Assembly: GCA_046291875.1 (NCBI GenBank)
Contig: JBKBSF010000004.1
Location: forward strand, 1-64,000
DNA from: SKVR01 sp046291875
GTDB taxonomy: Bacteria > Bacteroidota > Bacteroidia > Bacteroidales > UBA7960
DNA length: 64,000 nt
Direction of reading: 5' to 3'
Shown here: positions 15,405 to 24,715 of the stretch, one piece after another
How the letters are laid out: each line of letters starts with the position of its first letter
How positions within the stretch are numbered: the stretch's first letter is position 1
The notes under the pieces: generated by a model
The model's database searches: none
The model's input: only the letters and a program-made list of their open reading frames with translations
Told to the model about the DNA's origin: nothing
Position numbers and translations under genes: made by a program

Positions 15405-18400
15405 ATGAAATCATCCCTTACCCTTCGTTTGTTTGGCATCGCCATGCTTGTATTTCTGCTTCAGACCATTGCTCCGGCCCGGGCACAGCAGATCATCACA
15501 CAATGGACCTTCGACAACACCCTTGCACCCTCCATAGGTGTGGGTACAGCCTCCCTGGTGGGAGGAACCACCCAGCACTCTGCAACAGCTACTGATGGCT
15601 GGCGGATAACCAGCTTCCCTAACCAGTCTGAGAACTCAGGCACTGCAGGAGTTAGCTTTATGGTGAGCACGGAGGGATACCATCAGATAACCCTCGACCT
15701 GTTTCATCATGCCTCTGCCACCATGAGCCGATGGGCAGAGATCCAGTATACCCTCGATGGAGGGGCCTCCTGGCAAAGCCATTCCAACAACGGAGGCCAG
15801 CTTACCCCTCCTGGGGTTAATCTCCCTTTCAGCTTCGACTTCTCAGCCATTGCCAATGCTGCCGATAACCCCGGTTTTGGGGTGCGGATCCTATCCATCT
15901 TCTCCCCGGTTGCATTTAACCCTGGGGTGCCAGATCAGGAATATGAAGCCAACACGGCTTACCACCGGGCCCGCCAGGAGGGAGGTAATCCTTACTCAGG
16001 AGAAGGCAACTGGAGATTCCTCAATGTGGTTTTCAGAGGCACTCCTCTCAATGGCGGAAACGAAGAACCTGTAAAGCTGGCTTTTACCGATTTCAACAAC
16101 GACAACGATTTCATTGTTAACACTCCTTTCTCGTTGACCATTGAAACGCAGGACGTAAATGATATGGCTGCCCCGGTAGCTACCGACACGCAGGTAAACC
16201 TATCACTCAGCCTCGGCAGCGGCACCCTTTCAGGCAACACCACGGGCATCATCCCTGCTGGCGCCAGCCAGGTTACCATCAGTGGCATCCTCTACAACCT
16301 GGTAGAAAGCGGTGTAAAGATCACAGCTTCTGCCGAAGGCCTGCAGTCGGCAGAAACCCCTTTTATGGAAGTACTTCCGGCTACCTACACGATTTCCCTG
16401 GGAGTAAATATTCCGGGAGCAGGCACACTAACGGGAGCGGGCGTATATCTGGCCGGGCAGCAGGTGAACCTGCAGGCCCAGGCGGCGCCGGGGTTTCAGT
16501 TTCTCAACTGGACCCAGGGAGGCACCATCGTAAGCACACAGGCTGCCTACAGCTTTGCTATGCCTGCTGCCGATGTACAACTTACGGCCAATTTCCTGCT
16601 TCTGGCAGGGGAGAATCTTATTTACTACTGGCATTTCAATAACCTCCCTGAGGAAGTCTTAACCAGCGTTGCAGCAGATTTTCCGGCCACATCGCAGGCA
16701 GCCATTATTTATCCGGGTACCGGTGATGGTTTTATGGACAGGGCAAGCCCCGGCTCTGCACTCAACAGCTACCTGGGAGAGCCCGAAGGATATGCCCTCA
16801 GGGTAAGAAATCCATCTCACACCCGCGAGCTGATCCTGCAGGCCTCCTCCGAAGGCTATCAAAACCTCTATCTTACTTTTGCCGTGCAGCGAACCAGCAA
16901 CGGGGCACAGCAGCAGGAGCTCTATTTCTCTGCCAATGCCGGCCAAAGCTGGACCCAGGTGGGTGGAGCCTACTCCATTACAGAAGAGTTTAGGGTGAAG
17001 TCCTTCGACCTTACCGGCCTGCCAGCCGTAAACGATAACGCCGACCTGATGTTCCGCATACTCTTTACCGGTTCCAATGCGTCAGGAACCTCCGGAAACA
17101 ATCGATTCGACAACATCAGCCTCAGCGGTGAGCCCCTTGAGCCCCAACCCGCAGAATATGCGCTTACACTGGAGCCTTTCCCCCTTCAGGCAGGCACCGT
17201 TTCGGGCGGGGGCAACTACCCCGAGGGAGAAAACGTGCTCATCAGCGCACAACCCAATACAGGGTATACCTTTATTGCCTGGAAGAAGGGCACCGAGATC
17301 ATCAGCGAGCAGGCCACCTTCACTTATACCATGCCGGCAGCTAACACAACCCTTACGGCACATTTTGTACCCGAACCGGGAAGCCCATCACTTGTTTATT
17401 ACTGGTATTTCGATGGCAGCCTGCCCAACAATGTGCCACTGGAGAGCATTGCACCGTTCTTTGCCCTGCAGGAGGGCGCCATGCTGCAATACCATTCGGC
17501 GCTGGATGGCTACCCCTTTGAGGAGGGACACCCCAACTGGCGCAAAGCCTCTCTGGAGCGACGCAATGCCCCTACGGATATCAACTATCGTCCCGAAGGA
17601 AACTCCAACCAGCCCTACCAGGCCAGTGCCATGCGAGGGATACAGGTAAAACAGCCCTTTACCGGCGATGGAGGAGAAAACACTCTTATCTTCCATCTCC
17701 CTTCTGTGGGCATGACGGACCTTGTGTTGCGTTTTGCTGCCATGGATGAAGGGGCTGCGGATGCCATCCTGGTGGACTATACCCTCAACGGATCGGACTG
17801 GATCACCGAAGGTTTGCCGACAACTACCCTACCCCTTCAAGAAACTTTCCAACTGTTTGAATTGAATTTCTCTGCCATTGAACTAGCCAATCAGAACCCC
17901 TTGTTCAGCATCCGTTTACGATTCGAAGGAGAGGATATGGCTGCCGATGAGGGTACGCGGGTTACCTTCAACAACATAAGCCTTGATGCAGTGCTTACCG
18001 GAGACATCAACCTGCCACCGGTGGTAATTGCTCCTGCAGGGTTGCAAAAAGGAATTGAAAATGGAAGCGATATCCTTCTGGATCTGGACACGATCTTTTC
18101 TGATCCGGAAGGCCAGCCCCTTAGCTTTACAGCCATCAGCCTAAAGCCTGAATTTGCCACTGTACAACTCAATGGCAGCGTACTGAGCATTGCTCCTGTG
18201 CGTCGTGGAGATGCCATTATTCAGCTTACTGCCAGCGATGGGGTAAATGTTCCCACCGGGCATGAATTCAGAGTACTGATCTACCCCGAAGCTTTCATCG
18301 CCCATCAGGGTGGATTTTCATTTACACAATGGTCACCACTCGAACCGGAGTATTCCTACCCAGACCATATGCTGTTTTTGCAGAGCAATGTGAATGATCC

Positions 18401-19160
18401 GGGCCTGCAAACACCCTTACTTTTCCCCTACTTTATCCCCCACAATGACTATGCGGATGAAGACCAGGGCAGTATTGGCTTTCCTTATGCCAACACACGC
18501 CGCACCCGCATCAACGGATTGGGACAGCAGGGGATATCCATGATAAACACCGGGCGCAACCGTGATCTTGGAGGGGTACTGGTGGCTCTCAATACTACTT
18601 CTGTGGAGGGAGAAAGCCTCAGGATGAGCTGGCTCTCTGGTACTGTTTTGCGAAATTCGCGCAACTATGCCATCCGGCTGCAGTACCGTACCAGCATCCA
18701 CGACGAATTCCAGGATCTGCTGTTCAGCGGTCAAACCTGGGAATATGCAGGCACTACCGATGGCCATGTGCAGGATATGGGCATCCGTACTTTGCCCGCC
18801 CAATTGATGAACCAACCTTATGTGCAACTGCTCTGGAGGTTTTATCTGCTGGATGGCACCTCTGGTCCAAGGGCCGAATTGCGCCTGGACGACATCCTGG
18901 TTTCCACCTCATTGGGAATACCCTCTGCTGAACTATCCCCTGCCCAGATAGCTGTCATTAATGGCCAACTGAGCATTACAACCCTATTTGAGGGCAAAGG
19001 ACAGGTACAGGTAATCAATGTACTGGGGCAAAGATTCGCTACCAAGGTAACCGAAGGAAGGGGTACCCATACCTTCGATCTGCAGCTGCCCGCCGGCATA
19101 TACATCGTGGTATTTGAAACCCCTGCCGGAAGGATCAGCCGCAAAATACAGGCATTCTGA
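15405..19160 (+). CDS. Large T9SS-exported protein with InlB-type repeats
   Basis: 1251 residues. Signal peptide to about residue 28 (ARAQQ). A variant of the shared module is at the N-terminus, then an Ig-like region, an InlB B-repeat (about 326-398), a shared module starting YYWHFN and ending NNRFDNISLSG (about 405-580), a second InlB repeat (584-655), a third module (660-865), a cadherin-like stretch with FSDPEGQPLSF (868-955), and a T9SS type A sorting domain at the end (VINVLGQRFATK, LPAGIYIVVFET). The type IX system would export it and attach it to the surface. No enzyme motif was seen; adhesin or binding roles are likely. Confidence 0.78.
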   Translation: MKSSLTLRLFGIAMLVFLLQTIAPARAQQIITQWTFDNTLAPSIGVGTASLVGGTTQHSATATDGWRITSFPNQSENSGTAGVSFMVSTEGYHQITLDLFHHASATMSRWAEIQYTLDGGASWQSHSNNGGQLTPPGVNLPFSFDFSAIANAADNPGFGVRILSIFSPVAFNPGVPDQEYEANTAYHRARQEGGNPYSGEGNWRFLNVVFRGTPLNGGNEEPVKLAFTDFNNDNDFIVNTPFSLTIETQDVNDMAAPVATDTQVNLSLSLGSGTLSGNTTGIIPAGASQVTISGILYNLVESGVKITASAEGLQSAETPFMEVLPATYTISLGVNIPGAGTLTGAGVYLAGQQVNLQAQAAPGFQFLNWTQGGTIVSTQAAYSFAMPAADVQLTANFLLLAGENLIYYWHFNNLPEEVLTSVAADFPATSQAAIIYPGTGDGFMDRASPGSALNSYLGEPEGYALRVRNPSHTRELILQASSEGYQNLYLTFAVQRTSNGAQQQELYFSANAGQSWTQVGGAYSITEEFRVKSFDLTGLPAVNDNADLMFRILFTGSNASGTSGNNRFDNISLSGEPLEPQPAEYALTLEPFPLQAGTVSGGGNYPEGENVLISAQPNTGYTFIAWKKGTEIISEQATFTYTMPAANTTLTAHFVPEPGSPSLVYYWYFDGSLPNNVPLESIAPFFALQEGAMLQYHSALDGYPFEEGHPNWRKASLERRNAPTDINYRPEGNSNQPYQASAMRGIQVKQPFTGDGGENTLIFHLPSVGMTDLVLRFAAMDEGAADAILVDYTLNGSDWITEGLPTTTLPLQETFQLFELNFSAIELANQNPLFSIRLRFEGEDMAADEGTRVTFNNISLDAVLTGDINLPPVVIAPAGLQKGIENGSDILLDLDTIFSDPEGQPLSFTAISLKPEFATVQLNGSVLSIAPVRRGDAIIQLTASDGVNVPTGHEFRVLIYPEAFIAHQGGFSFTQWSPLEPEYSYPDHMLFLQSNVNDPGLQTPLLFPYFIPHNDYADEDQGSIGFPYANTRRTRINGLGQQGISMINTGRNRDLGGVLVALNTTSVEGESLRMSWLSGTVLRNSRNYAIRLQYRTSIHDEFQDLLFSGQTWEYAGTTDGHVQDMGIRTLPAQLMNQPYVQLLWRFYLLDGTSGPRAELRLDDILVSTSLGIPSAELSPAQIAVINGQLSITTLFEGKGQVQVINVLGQRFATKVTEGRGTHTFDLQLPAGIYIVVFETPAGRISRKIQAF

Positions 19161-19259
19161 TAGTATTTGTTCCCTGTTTAAGACAATGACAGGGCAAACC
19201 AGGGCTGTGCGGGAGGCAAAGCTTTCCTGCACGGCCCTCTTCTTTCATGCAAAAACCTT

Positions 19260-19267
19260 TATCTTTG
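19260..19267 (+). promoter_or_regulatory. Candidate -7 box for the CotH gene
   Basis: TATCTTTG fits TAnnTTTG and ends 27 bp before the ATG at 19295. It falls inside the longer open frame that begins at 19247, which favours 19295 as the true start. No matching -33 TTG was found. Confidence 0.4.
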
Positions 19268-19294
19268 AAAACCTTACCCAAGGTATTGATTGTG

Positions 19295-22200
19295 ATGACC
19301 AAAACAATTACCCATATCACCGTTTTTTTGCTTCTCGCATGGCTGACCCCACTGCTTCCCTGCCAGGGCCAGCCCATCCTGATCAATGAGTTTATGGCAT
19401 CCAATGCTTCAACCATAGCAGATGAGGATGGAGACTTCCCCGACTGGATAGAGTTGTACAATTCGGGAACCGACACACTTAATCTGCATCTGTGGGGGTT
19501 GTCAGACAATATTAATAACCCTTTCAAATGGAGCTTCCCCGACATCAGCCTGCCTCCCGGCAGTTATCTGTTGGTTTGGGCTTCAGGAAAAGACAGAACA
19601 ACACCCCAGCTGCATACCAACTTCAGCATCAGCGCATCCGGAGAACCCCTTTTACTTACCAATCCTTCCGGCTTTGTGGTGAGCCAAACACAACCTGTTG
19701 AACTACCTTCTGATGTATCGTATGGGCTTAATGCCCAGGGGGAATGGCATTATTACGACAATCCAACGCCGGGCGAGCCCAATGGAGAGGATGGTTTTCC
19801 TCTTTTGCTGGTGCCCCCTCAAATATCAAGACCGGCAGGCTTTTACACCGAGGCGTTTTTCCTCAAAGCAACCCATCCTGACCCGGAGGCCGTTGTGCGT
19901 TTCACCCTTGATGGTACTGTACCGACTGAAAATTCTGAAATCTTTCCAGACTCTTTGCTGATATACAATCGCAAAAATGACCCCAATGATTTGTCGGCTA
20001 TCCCTACCACCCCTTCTACAGTACCTGAGTGGTATCGATGGTTTCCGCCCATGGACACGGTTTTCAAGGGAACCCTGTTGCGTCTCAAGGCCTTCAGGCC
20101 TGATGCCCTGAGCCCCAGTGCGCACACAGCTACCTTCTGGGTTGACCCCGACATCCACTCCCGGTACGACCTGCCCATGATCTCCATTGCCATGGATCCT
20201 GACGATCTGCTGGGGCCCAACGGCATTTATACCCGGTTCAACATGACGGGCCCCCAGTGGGAGCGAGACATTCACCTGGAATTTTTTGAGGCGGATGGCA
20301 CACCCGGCTTTGCCACAGGAGCCGGTATCAGGGTACATGGAGGCAACTCGCGCAGGTATGCCCTGAAAAGCTTCAGGCTTTATTTCAGAAGTCGTTATGG
20401 CAATTCTGCCATAGAATATCCGGTTTTTCCCAACCAACAAATGAACCGACACGAACGGCTTATCCTTCGCAATGCCGGATCTGACTGGGCATACACCTAT
20501 TATCGGGATCCGTTTGTGCAGCAGATACTGCGCGATCATTCCCCGGTGGAAACCCAGGCTTACCGGCCCGCAGTGGTATTTGTAAACGGCGAATACTGGG
20601 GTGTGATGAACATCAGGGAAAGATACGACGACAACTATATCCGCAACCATTACGGCTACGAAAACATTGACATGCTCGACCGCACAGGCGTTGTAGTATA
20701 TGGCAGTAACCAGCATTACACCCAGCTGATCCAGTTTCTGCACAACAACACTCTGGAAGACAGCCTGAACTATGCCTGGGTGCAAGGCCAGATGGAGGTT
20801 GATGACTTTCGCGATTATCATATCCTGCAGGTGTTTTCCATGAATACCGATCAGCCGGGAAAGAATGTAAGGTTTTGGAGACCCCAAACCCAGGAAGGAA
20901 AGTGGCGGTGGATGTGGTGGGATATGGATGACTCCTTCATTTTTGGCACTCATAATTCCTACGACAGAAACGGATTGGTTTTTTGTACCGGGCTCAACAG
21001 TATCAATGCTACCTCTGTAAATCCTGCCAGCCCTCCTCCTTCCTGGGCACCCAATGGACCTACACAGACCTTTCCACTCAGGGCATTGTTGGGCAGCCCG
21101 TGGTTTCGGCAAAGTTTCATCAACCGGTTTGCAGATCTGCTCAACACAGCCTTTCAGCCCCAAAACCTGTGGGCATTGATCGATGAATTCGATCTTGGCG
21201 TAAACGACCACCTGTATGAGCATTACAGAAGATGGCACAGACCCACCCCGGAGCTGTACAACCTGCATCTTTTCCGTTTGCGCAATTTCGCCCAGCACCG
21301 GCATGCTTATATGACAGAGCACCTGGTGGATTTCTTTGAGCTACCAGGCACATGGGATCTGGAGCTCGATGTGGCCCAGGGGCAAGGCCATTTCCAGCTC
21401 AACACGCTCCTCCTGGACCCGGAGCAGGATGAATCTATCCAATTCCCATGGCATGGAACCTACTTTTCATCTGTGCCAGTGCAAATCAGGGCTGTGCCGG
21501 CACATGGGTACCAGTTCAGCCATTGGAGCGGATATTCCCAAAGCAATGATCCTGAGCTGACCCTCGACCCCCATCAGCACATTCAATTGAAGGCACATTT
21601 CGTAGAAGCAGCCATTCCAACACTCATCTCATTCTGGCAATTCACCTCCGATCTGCCCAACGATACGCCTTTGCAAACCATCGACCCTTTCTACAGCGTG
21701 ACAGCAAGCCATCAGCTGCTGTTTCATTCGGCACTCAACGGGTATCCTTTCTTTCAAGGCCATCCCTTATGGAGAAAAGCATCAATGGAAAGAAGAAACC
21801 GGCCCACTTCTCTGAATTACCCGGCACAATGGCAGGATACATTGCCTTACAATCCAGAGCAGATTCGTGGAATCCAGATAAAACAACCCTTTGCCGGAGA
21901 TGCAGGCGAAAACATCATAGAGCTGCAAATTTCCTCGCTAGGCTACAAAGACCTCAGCCTTGCTATGGCTGTGATGGATGAAGGAGCCACCGACAGCATC
22001 CGGATAGAATACAACCTGGAGGAGCAGCCACATTGGACCTACGACGGACTGATCCAACCCATTGTAGCAACCCACGATTCTTACAGCCTGGTAATGGTTG
22101 ATTTTTCCGGCATTCCCGCCAGCAACAACAATCCCTTTTTCGGAGTTAGGCTGCGCTTTACCTGCGACGATCCGTTTGAAGATTCCGGAGATCGTATAAC

Positions 22201-22474
22201 AATAAACAACGTGAGCCTGCATGGTTTTTCTCTCACCGATCCTCCGGTGTACATTACCACACCATCCCTCCCTGTAATCAGAGTCTATCCCAACCCGGTA
22301 ACCCGGGGATGGCTTCACGTTAGCGAACCTGCTGATATCAGGCTTTTCGACCTGAGAGGCATGCAGATTTTGCAACAGGACAATGCCAGCAGTATCGATT
22401 TGACTTTTGTGCCGCCGGGAGTTTACCTGCTTTCCACTTCGTTTGGGCAGACAATCAAGGTGGTCGTACTTTAG
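19295..22474 (+). CDS. T9SS-exported CotH-family kinase with lamin-tail domain
   Basis: 1059 residues from the ATG at 19295, which gives a clean signal peptide (LLPCQGQ). Domains in order: lamin tail domain (ILINEFMASNAS, DWIELYNSG; about 27-150), a chitobiase C-terminal-like domain (FTLDGTVPT; 165-260), CotH kinase domain (GIRVHGGNSRRYALKSFRLY, WGVMNIRERYDDNY, WRWMWWDMDDSF; 290-590), an InlB-like repeat, a module shared with the proteins at 10208 and 15405, and a T9SS sorting domain (VYPNPVTRG, VPPGVYLLS). CotH proteins are atypical protein kinases acting outside the cytoplasm. The upstream open frame from 19247 adds 16 residues and is less likely. Confidence 0.86.
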   Translation: MTKTITHITVFLLLAWLTPLLPCQGQPILINEFMASNASTIADEDGDFPDWIELYNSGTDTLNLHLWGLSDNINNPFKWSFPDISLPPGSYLLVWASGKDRTTPQLHTNFSISASGEPLLLTNPSGFVVSQTQPVELPSDVSYGLNAQGEWHYYDNPTPGEPNGEDGFPLLLVPPQISRPAGFYTEAFFLKATHPDPEAVVRFTLDGTVPTENSEIFPDSLLIYNRKNDPNDLSAIPTTPSTVPEWYRWFPPMDTVFKGTLLRLKAFRPDALSPSAHTATFWVDPDIHSRYDLPMISIAMDPDDLLGPNGIYTRFNMTGPQWERDIHLEFFEADGTPGFATGAGIRVHGGNSRRYALKSFRLYFRSRYGNSAIEYPVFPNQQMNRHERLILRNAGSDWAYTYYRDPFVQQILRDHSPVETQAYRPAVVFVNGEYWGVMNIRERYDDNYIRNHYGYENIDMLDRTGVVVYGSNQHYTQLIQFLHNNTLEDSLNYAWVQGQMEVDDFRDYHILQVFSMNTDQPGKNVRFWRPQTQEGKWRWMWWDMDDSFIFGTHNSYDRNGLVFCTGLNSINATSVNPASPPPSWAPNGPTQTFPLRALLGSPWFRQSFINRFADLLNTAFQPQNLWALIDEFDLGVNDHLYEHYRRWHRPTPELYNLHLFRLRNFAQHRHAYMTEHLVDFFELPGTWDLELDVAQGQGHFQLNTLLLDPEQDESIQFPWHGTYFSSVPVQIRAVPAHGYQFSHWSGYSQSNDPELTLDPHQHIQLKAHFVEAAIPTLISFWQFTSDLPNDTPLQTIDPFYSVTASHQLLFHSALNGYPFFQGHPLWRKASMERRNRPTSLNYPAQWQDTLPYNPEQIRGIQIKQPFAGDAGENIIELQISSLGYKDLSLAMAVMDEGATDSIRIEYNLEEQPHWTYDGLIQPIVATHDSYSLVMVDFSGIPASNNNPFFGVRLRFTCDDPFEDSGDRITINNVSLHGFSLTDPPVYITTPSLPVIRVYPNPVTRGWLHVSEPADIRLFDLRGMQILQQDNASSIDLTFVPPGVYLLSTSFGQTIKVVVL

Positions 22475-22607
22475 AAGTAATATGAAAAAAACCAATCATG
22501 GCACTGGGCTGCTGGTTATCTAAGTTTCAACAAAACAGATACAGCAGTTTTTTACCCTTCATCAAATGGCATAGGAGTGCTTTGAATTAGCAATACCCTT
22601 AGGAATC

Positions 22608-23267
22608 TCAGAAAATAAAACTATACCCGATGGTAATTGCCATGGTGGTAAGCCCATCGCCTCTGTGGTCGCCCTTTAGCAGCGAATTAACAGGAAGGGA
22701 GTATCGAAGATCGGCATAGAAGCCCTTTATACCGGCACTGATACCCAGGTTGAGAGCAATGAGCGTATTGCGTATCTCATCAAATTCGCCCAGATCTATC
22801 TTGTTATTATTCACCAGCAGTTGATTTTTCTGACTGGTAAGAAAGCTCAGTTGCGGACCCGCATAGAATAAAAGCAGACTGGCTTCAGGAGCACCTTCAC
22901 TACCCGGCAGGTAGCCATAGCCAAAATGAAGCGGAACATCCACATAGTTAAGACCCAGCCGCACATCGGTATCGATAAAGGAAGGATTGCCATCCAGGTA
23001 AACCGGAGTAAACAACTCAATGCTACGCCGGCTGAAGGCCAGCTCTGGGCTGATAATAAAGGAGGGGGAGACAGTAAACAGCCCTGCTAATCCTGCAGTA
23101 TAGCCAAACCGGTCGCCATAGCCTTCCTCAAAATCATACCCCAGGTAGTTGTAGTTGGCCCCACCCTTGAGCACCAGGCCATTTTGAGCATTCAGAGAAG
23201 CTGAGGAAAGAAACAGGACGCCAAGCAGAGTATACAAGGCTTTACAAAACAAGCTTTTAGTGAGCAT
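22608..23267 (-). CDS. Outer-membrane beta-barrel protein (PorT-like family)
   Basis: 219 residues with a signal peptide (ending near SLNAQN) and alternating amphipathic strands ending in a terminal Phe, typical of the small outer-membrane barrel family common in Bacteroidota. Recognisable pieces: LVLKGGANYNYLGYDFEEG, LGLNYVDVPLHFGYGY, GISAGIKGFYADLRYSLPVN. It is convergent with the CotH gene and alone on its strand. No specific function can be assigned. Confidence 0.75.
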   Translation of the reverse strand: MLTKSLFCKALYTLLGVLFLSSASLNAQNGLVLKGGANYNYLGYDFEEGYGDRFGYTAGLAGLFTVSPSFIISPELAFSRRSIELFTPVYLDGNPSFIDTDVRLGLNYVDVPLHFGYGYLPGSEGAPEASLLLFYAGPQLSFLTSQKNQLLVNNNKIDLGEFDEIRNTLIALNLGISAGIKGFYADLRYSLPVNSLLKGDHRGDGLTTMAITIGYSFIF

Positions 23268-23465
23268 AGCAGTAATTTTAAATTTTCAGGATTAAATTCC
23301 GATCATTGTTTCGAATATATTCATTTTTCTGCGAATATCAAAGCTTTGCCTGCTTCTTAAAAATAACTAAACCAGACCCATTGGGTGTGTTAAAACCTGT
23401 AAATCACTTGCCTTAGGGTCTTTGATTTTGTATTTTTAGTTCGAAAATCTCCAAAATTTTGTACC

Positions 23466-24527
23466 ATGAGCTGTTCGAAACACCCCAGTCGCAGAAACTT
23501 TTTAAAGACCCTGGGAGGGTTGGCCCTTGGAGGTGGCCTGATCCGCATTAGCGGTTCCCTGGGAGTTTTTCACTCCAATGCTTTAGCCATGAACATTTCT
23601 TCTCTGCATACAGCAGAACCTTCTTACCTGCGCCTGCACCGCGATGGCACCCTTAAAGCCCGTGCCGATGTTTTGTGGGATATGATGCAGGCCTGCAATT
23701 TATGTCCACGCGATTGTGGCAAAAACCGGATCAGGGGCCGGAGAGGCGATTGCAATGCCAATGCAGACCTGGAGATCTCCTCTTTTTCTCCCCACTTTGG
23801 CGAAGAAAAAGAGTTGGTGGGCAGCAACGGATCGGGCACAGTGTTTTTCACCAACTGCTCCCTTCTTTGTGTGTTTTGTATCAATTACGACATTAGCCAG
23901 ATGGGGCGTGGCAGCCGCCATACCGTCGCCGATCTGGCCAATATGATGCTCACACTCCAGCGGTTGGGATGTCATAATCTCAATATGGTAACCCCCACCC
24001 ATTACACACCTCATATCCTTAAAGCACTGGATTTGGCAGCCGCCCAGGGGCTAAGGCTTCCTTTGGTGTGGAACACCTGCGGATGGGAGAAGATTGAAGT
24101 ATTGCAATTGCTCGATGGAATTGTTGATATCTACCTGGCCGACTTTAAATACGATGATCCGCAGGCAGCAGACAAATACTCACCCGGAGCAATTACCTAT
24201 CCGCAAATTACCCGGCAGGCGTTGCTGGAAATGCACCGTCAGGTAGGAATAGCAAAGGCAGACTCCTCCGGATTGATCAGCCGGGGGTTGATGGTCAGAC
24301 ACCTGGTAATGCCCAATAATGTGGCAAAATCAGATCAGGTGATGCAATGGATTGGAAGAAATCTGCCCTCAGACACTTACGTCAACATCATGTCGCAATA
24401 CACTCCTGTTTTCAGGGCCAACCGGTTTCCGGAGATCAACCGCAGAATCAACCAGCGCGAATACAGCCAGGCTGTAGATGCTGCCCGCAGGGCAGGACTT
24501 ACCAACCTAAGATTACAGGGAGGCTAA
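23466..24527 (+). CDS. Radical SAM protein with Tat signal
   Basis: 353 residues. The radical SAM CxxxCxxC motif is C131, C135, C138 (CSLLCVFC). An extra cluster CNLCPRDC (C77, C80, C84) with C96 precedes it, as in the PflA-like/AmmeMemoRadiSam enzymes, which this protein resembles overall (WNTCGWEK, DIYLADFKYDD, VRHLVMPNN). The N-terminus SRRNFLKTLGGLALGGG is a twin-arginine signal with Arg at 9 and 10, predicting export or membrane anchoring with its cofactors bound. Radical SAM enzymes are normally cytoplasmic, so this is odd. The substrate is unknown. It stands alone and is followed by a terminator. Confidence 0.82.
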   Translation: MSCSKHPSRRNFLKTLGGLALGGGLIRISGSLGVFHSNALAMNISSLHTAEPSYLRLHRDGTLKARADVLWDMMQACNLCPRDCGKNRIRGRRGDCNANADLEISSFSPHFGEEKELVGSNGSGTVFFTNCSLLCVFCINYDISQMGRGSRHTVADLANMMLTLQRLGCHNLNMVTPTHYTPHILKALDLAAAQGLRLPLVWNTCGWEKIEVLQLLDGIVDIYLADFKYDDPQAADKYSPGAITYPQITRQALLEMHRQVGIAKADSSGLISRGLMVRHLVMPNNVAKSDQVMQWIGRNLPSDTYVNIMSQYTPVFRANRFPEINRRINQREYSQAVDAARRAGLTNLRLQGG

Positions 24528-24553
24528 CCGACTTACCTTCCCATTTACGCCCA

Positions 24554-24587
24554 ACCCGCATGCCACCATCTGGTATGCGGGTCTTTT
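24554..24587 (+). terminator. Rho-independent terminator
   Basis: Twelve-position stem ACCCGCATGCCA/TGGTATGCGGGT (24554-24565, 24571-24582) with one G-U pair, a 5-nt loop and a T-run. It follows the radical SAM gene. Confidence 0.85.
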
Positions 24588-24621
24588 TTACTCCCATCGT
24601 TATTTATTTCATCTAAACTCA

Positions 24622-24629
24622 TACATTTG
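24622..24629 (+). promoter_or_regulatory. Candidate -7 box for the GT-C gene
   Basis: TACATTTG fits TAnnTTTG, 86 bp before the start at 24716. A TTA, not TTG, occurs about 19 bp upstream. Confidence 0.4.
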
Positions 24630-24715
24630 CATGGGTTGTATCGGGACGAGTCCTGATTGATTGCTCATTAACCCCCAAGGTCTGTCAACCTGCACAAACC
24701 ACCAAAACCAAACCT

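Noticed and set aside
19826..21322. 498-codon open frame on the minus strand
   Set aside because: It lies wholly inside the CotH gene, whose domains are clear in the other strand. The translation has no recognisable domain and arises from the codon bias of the real gene.
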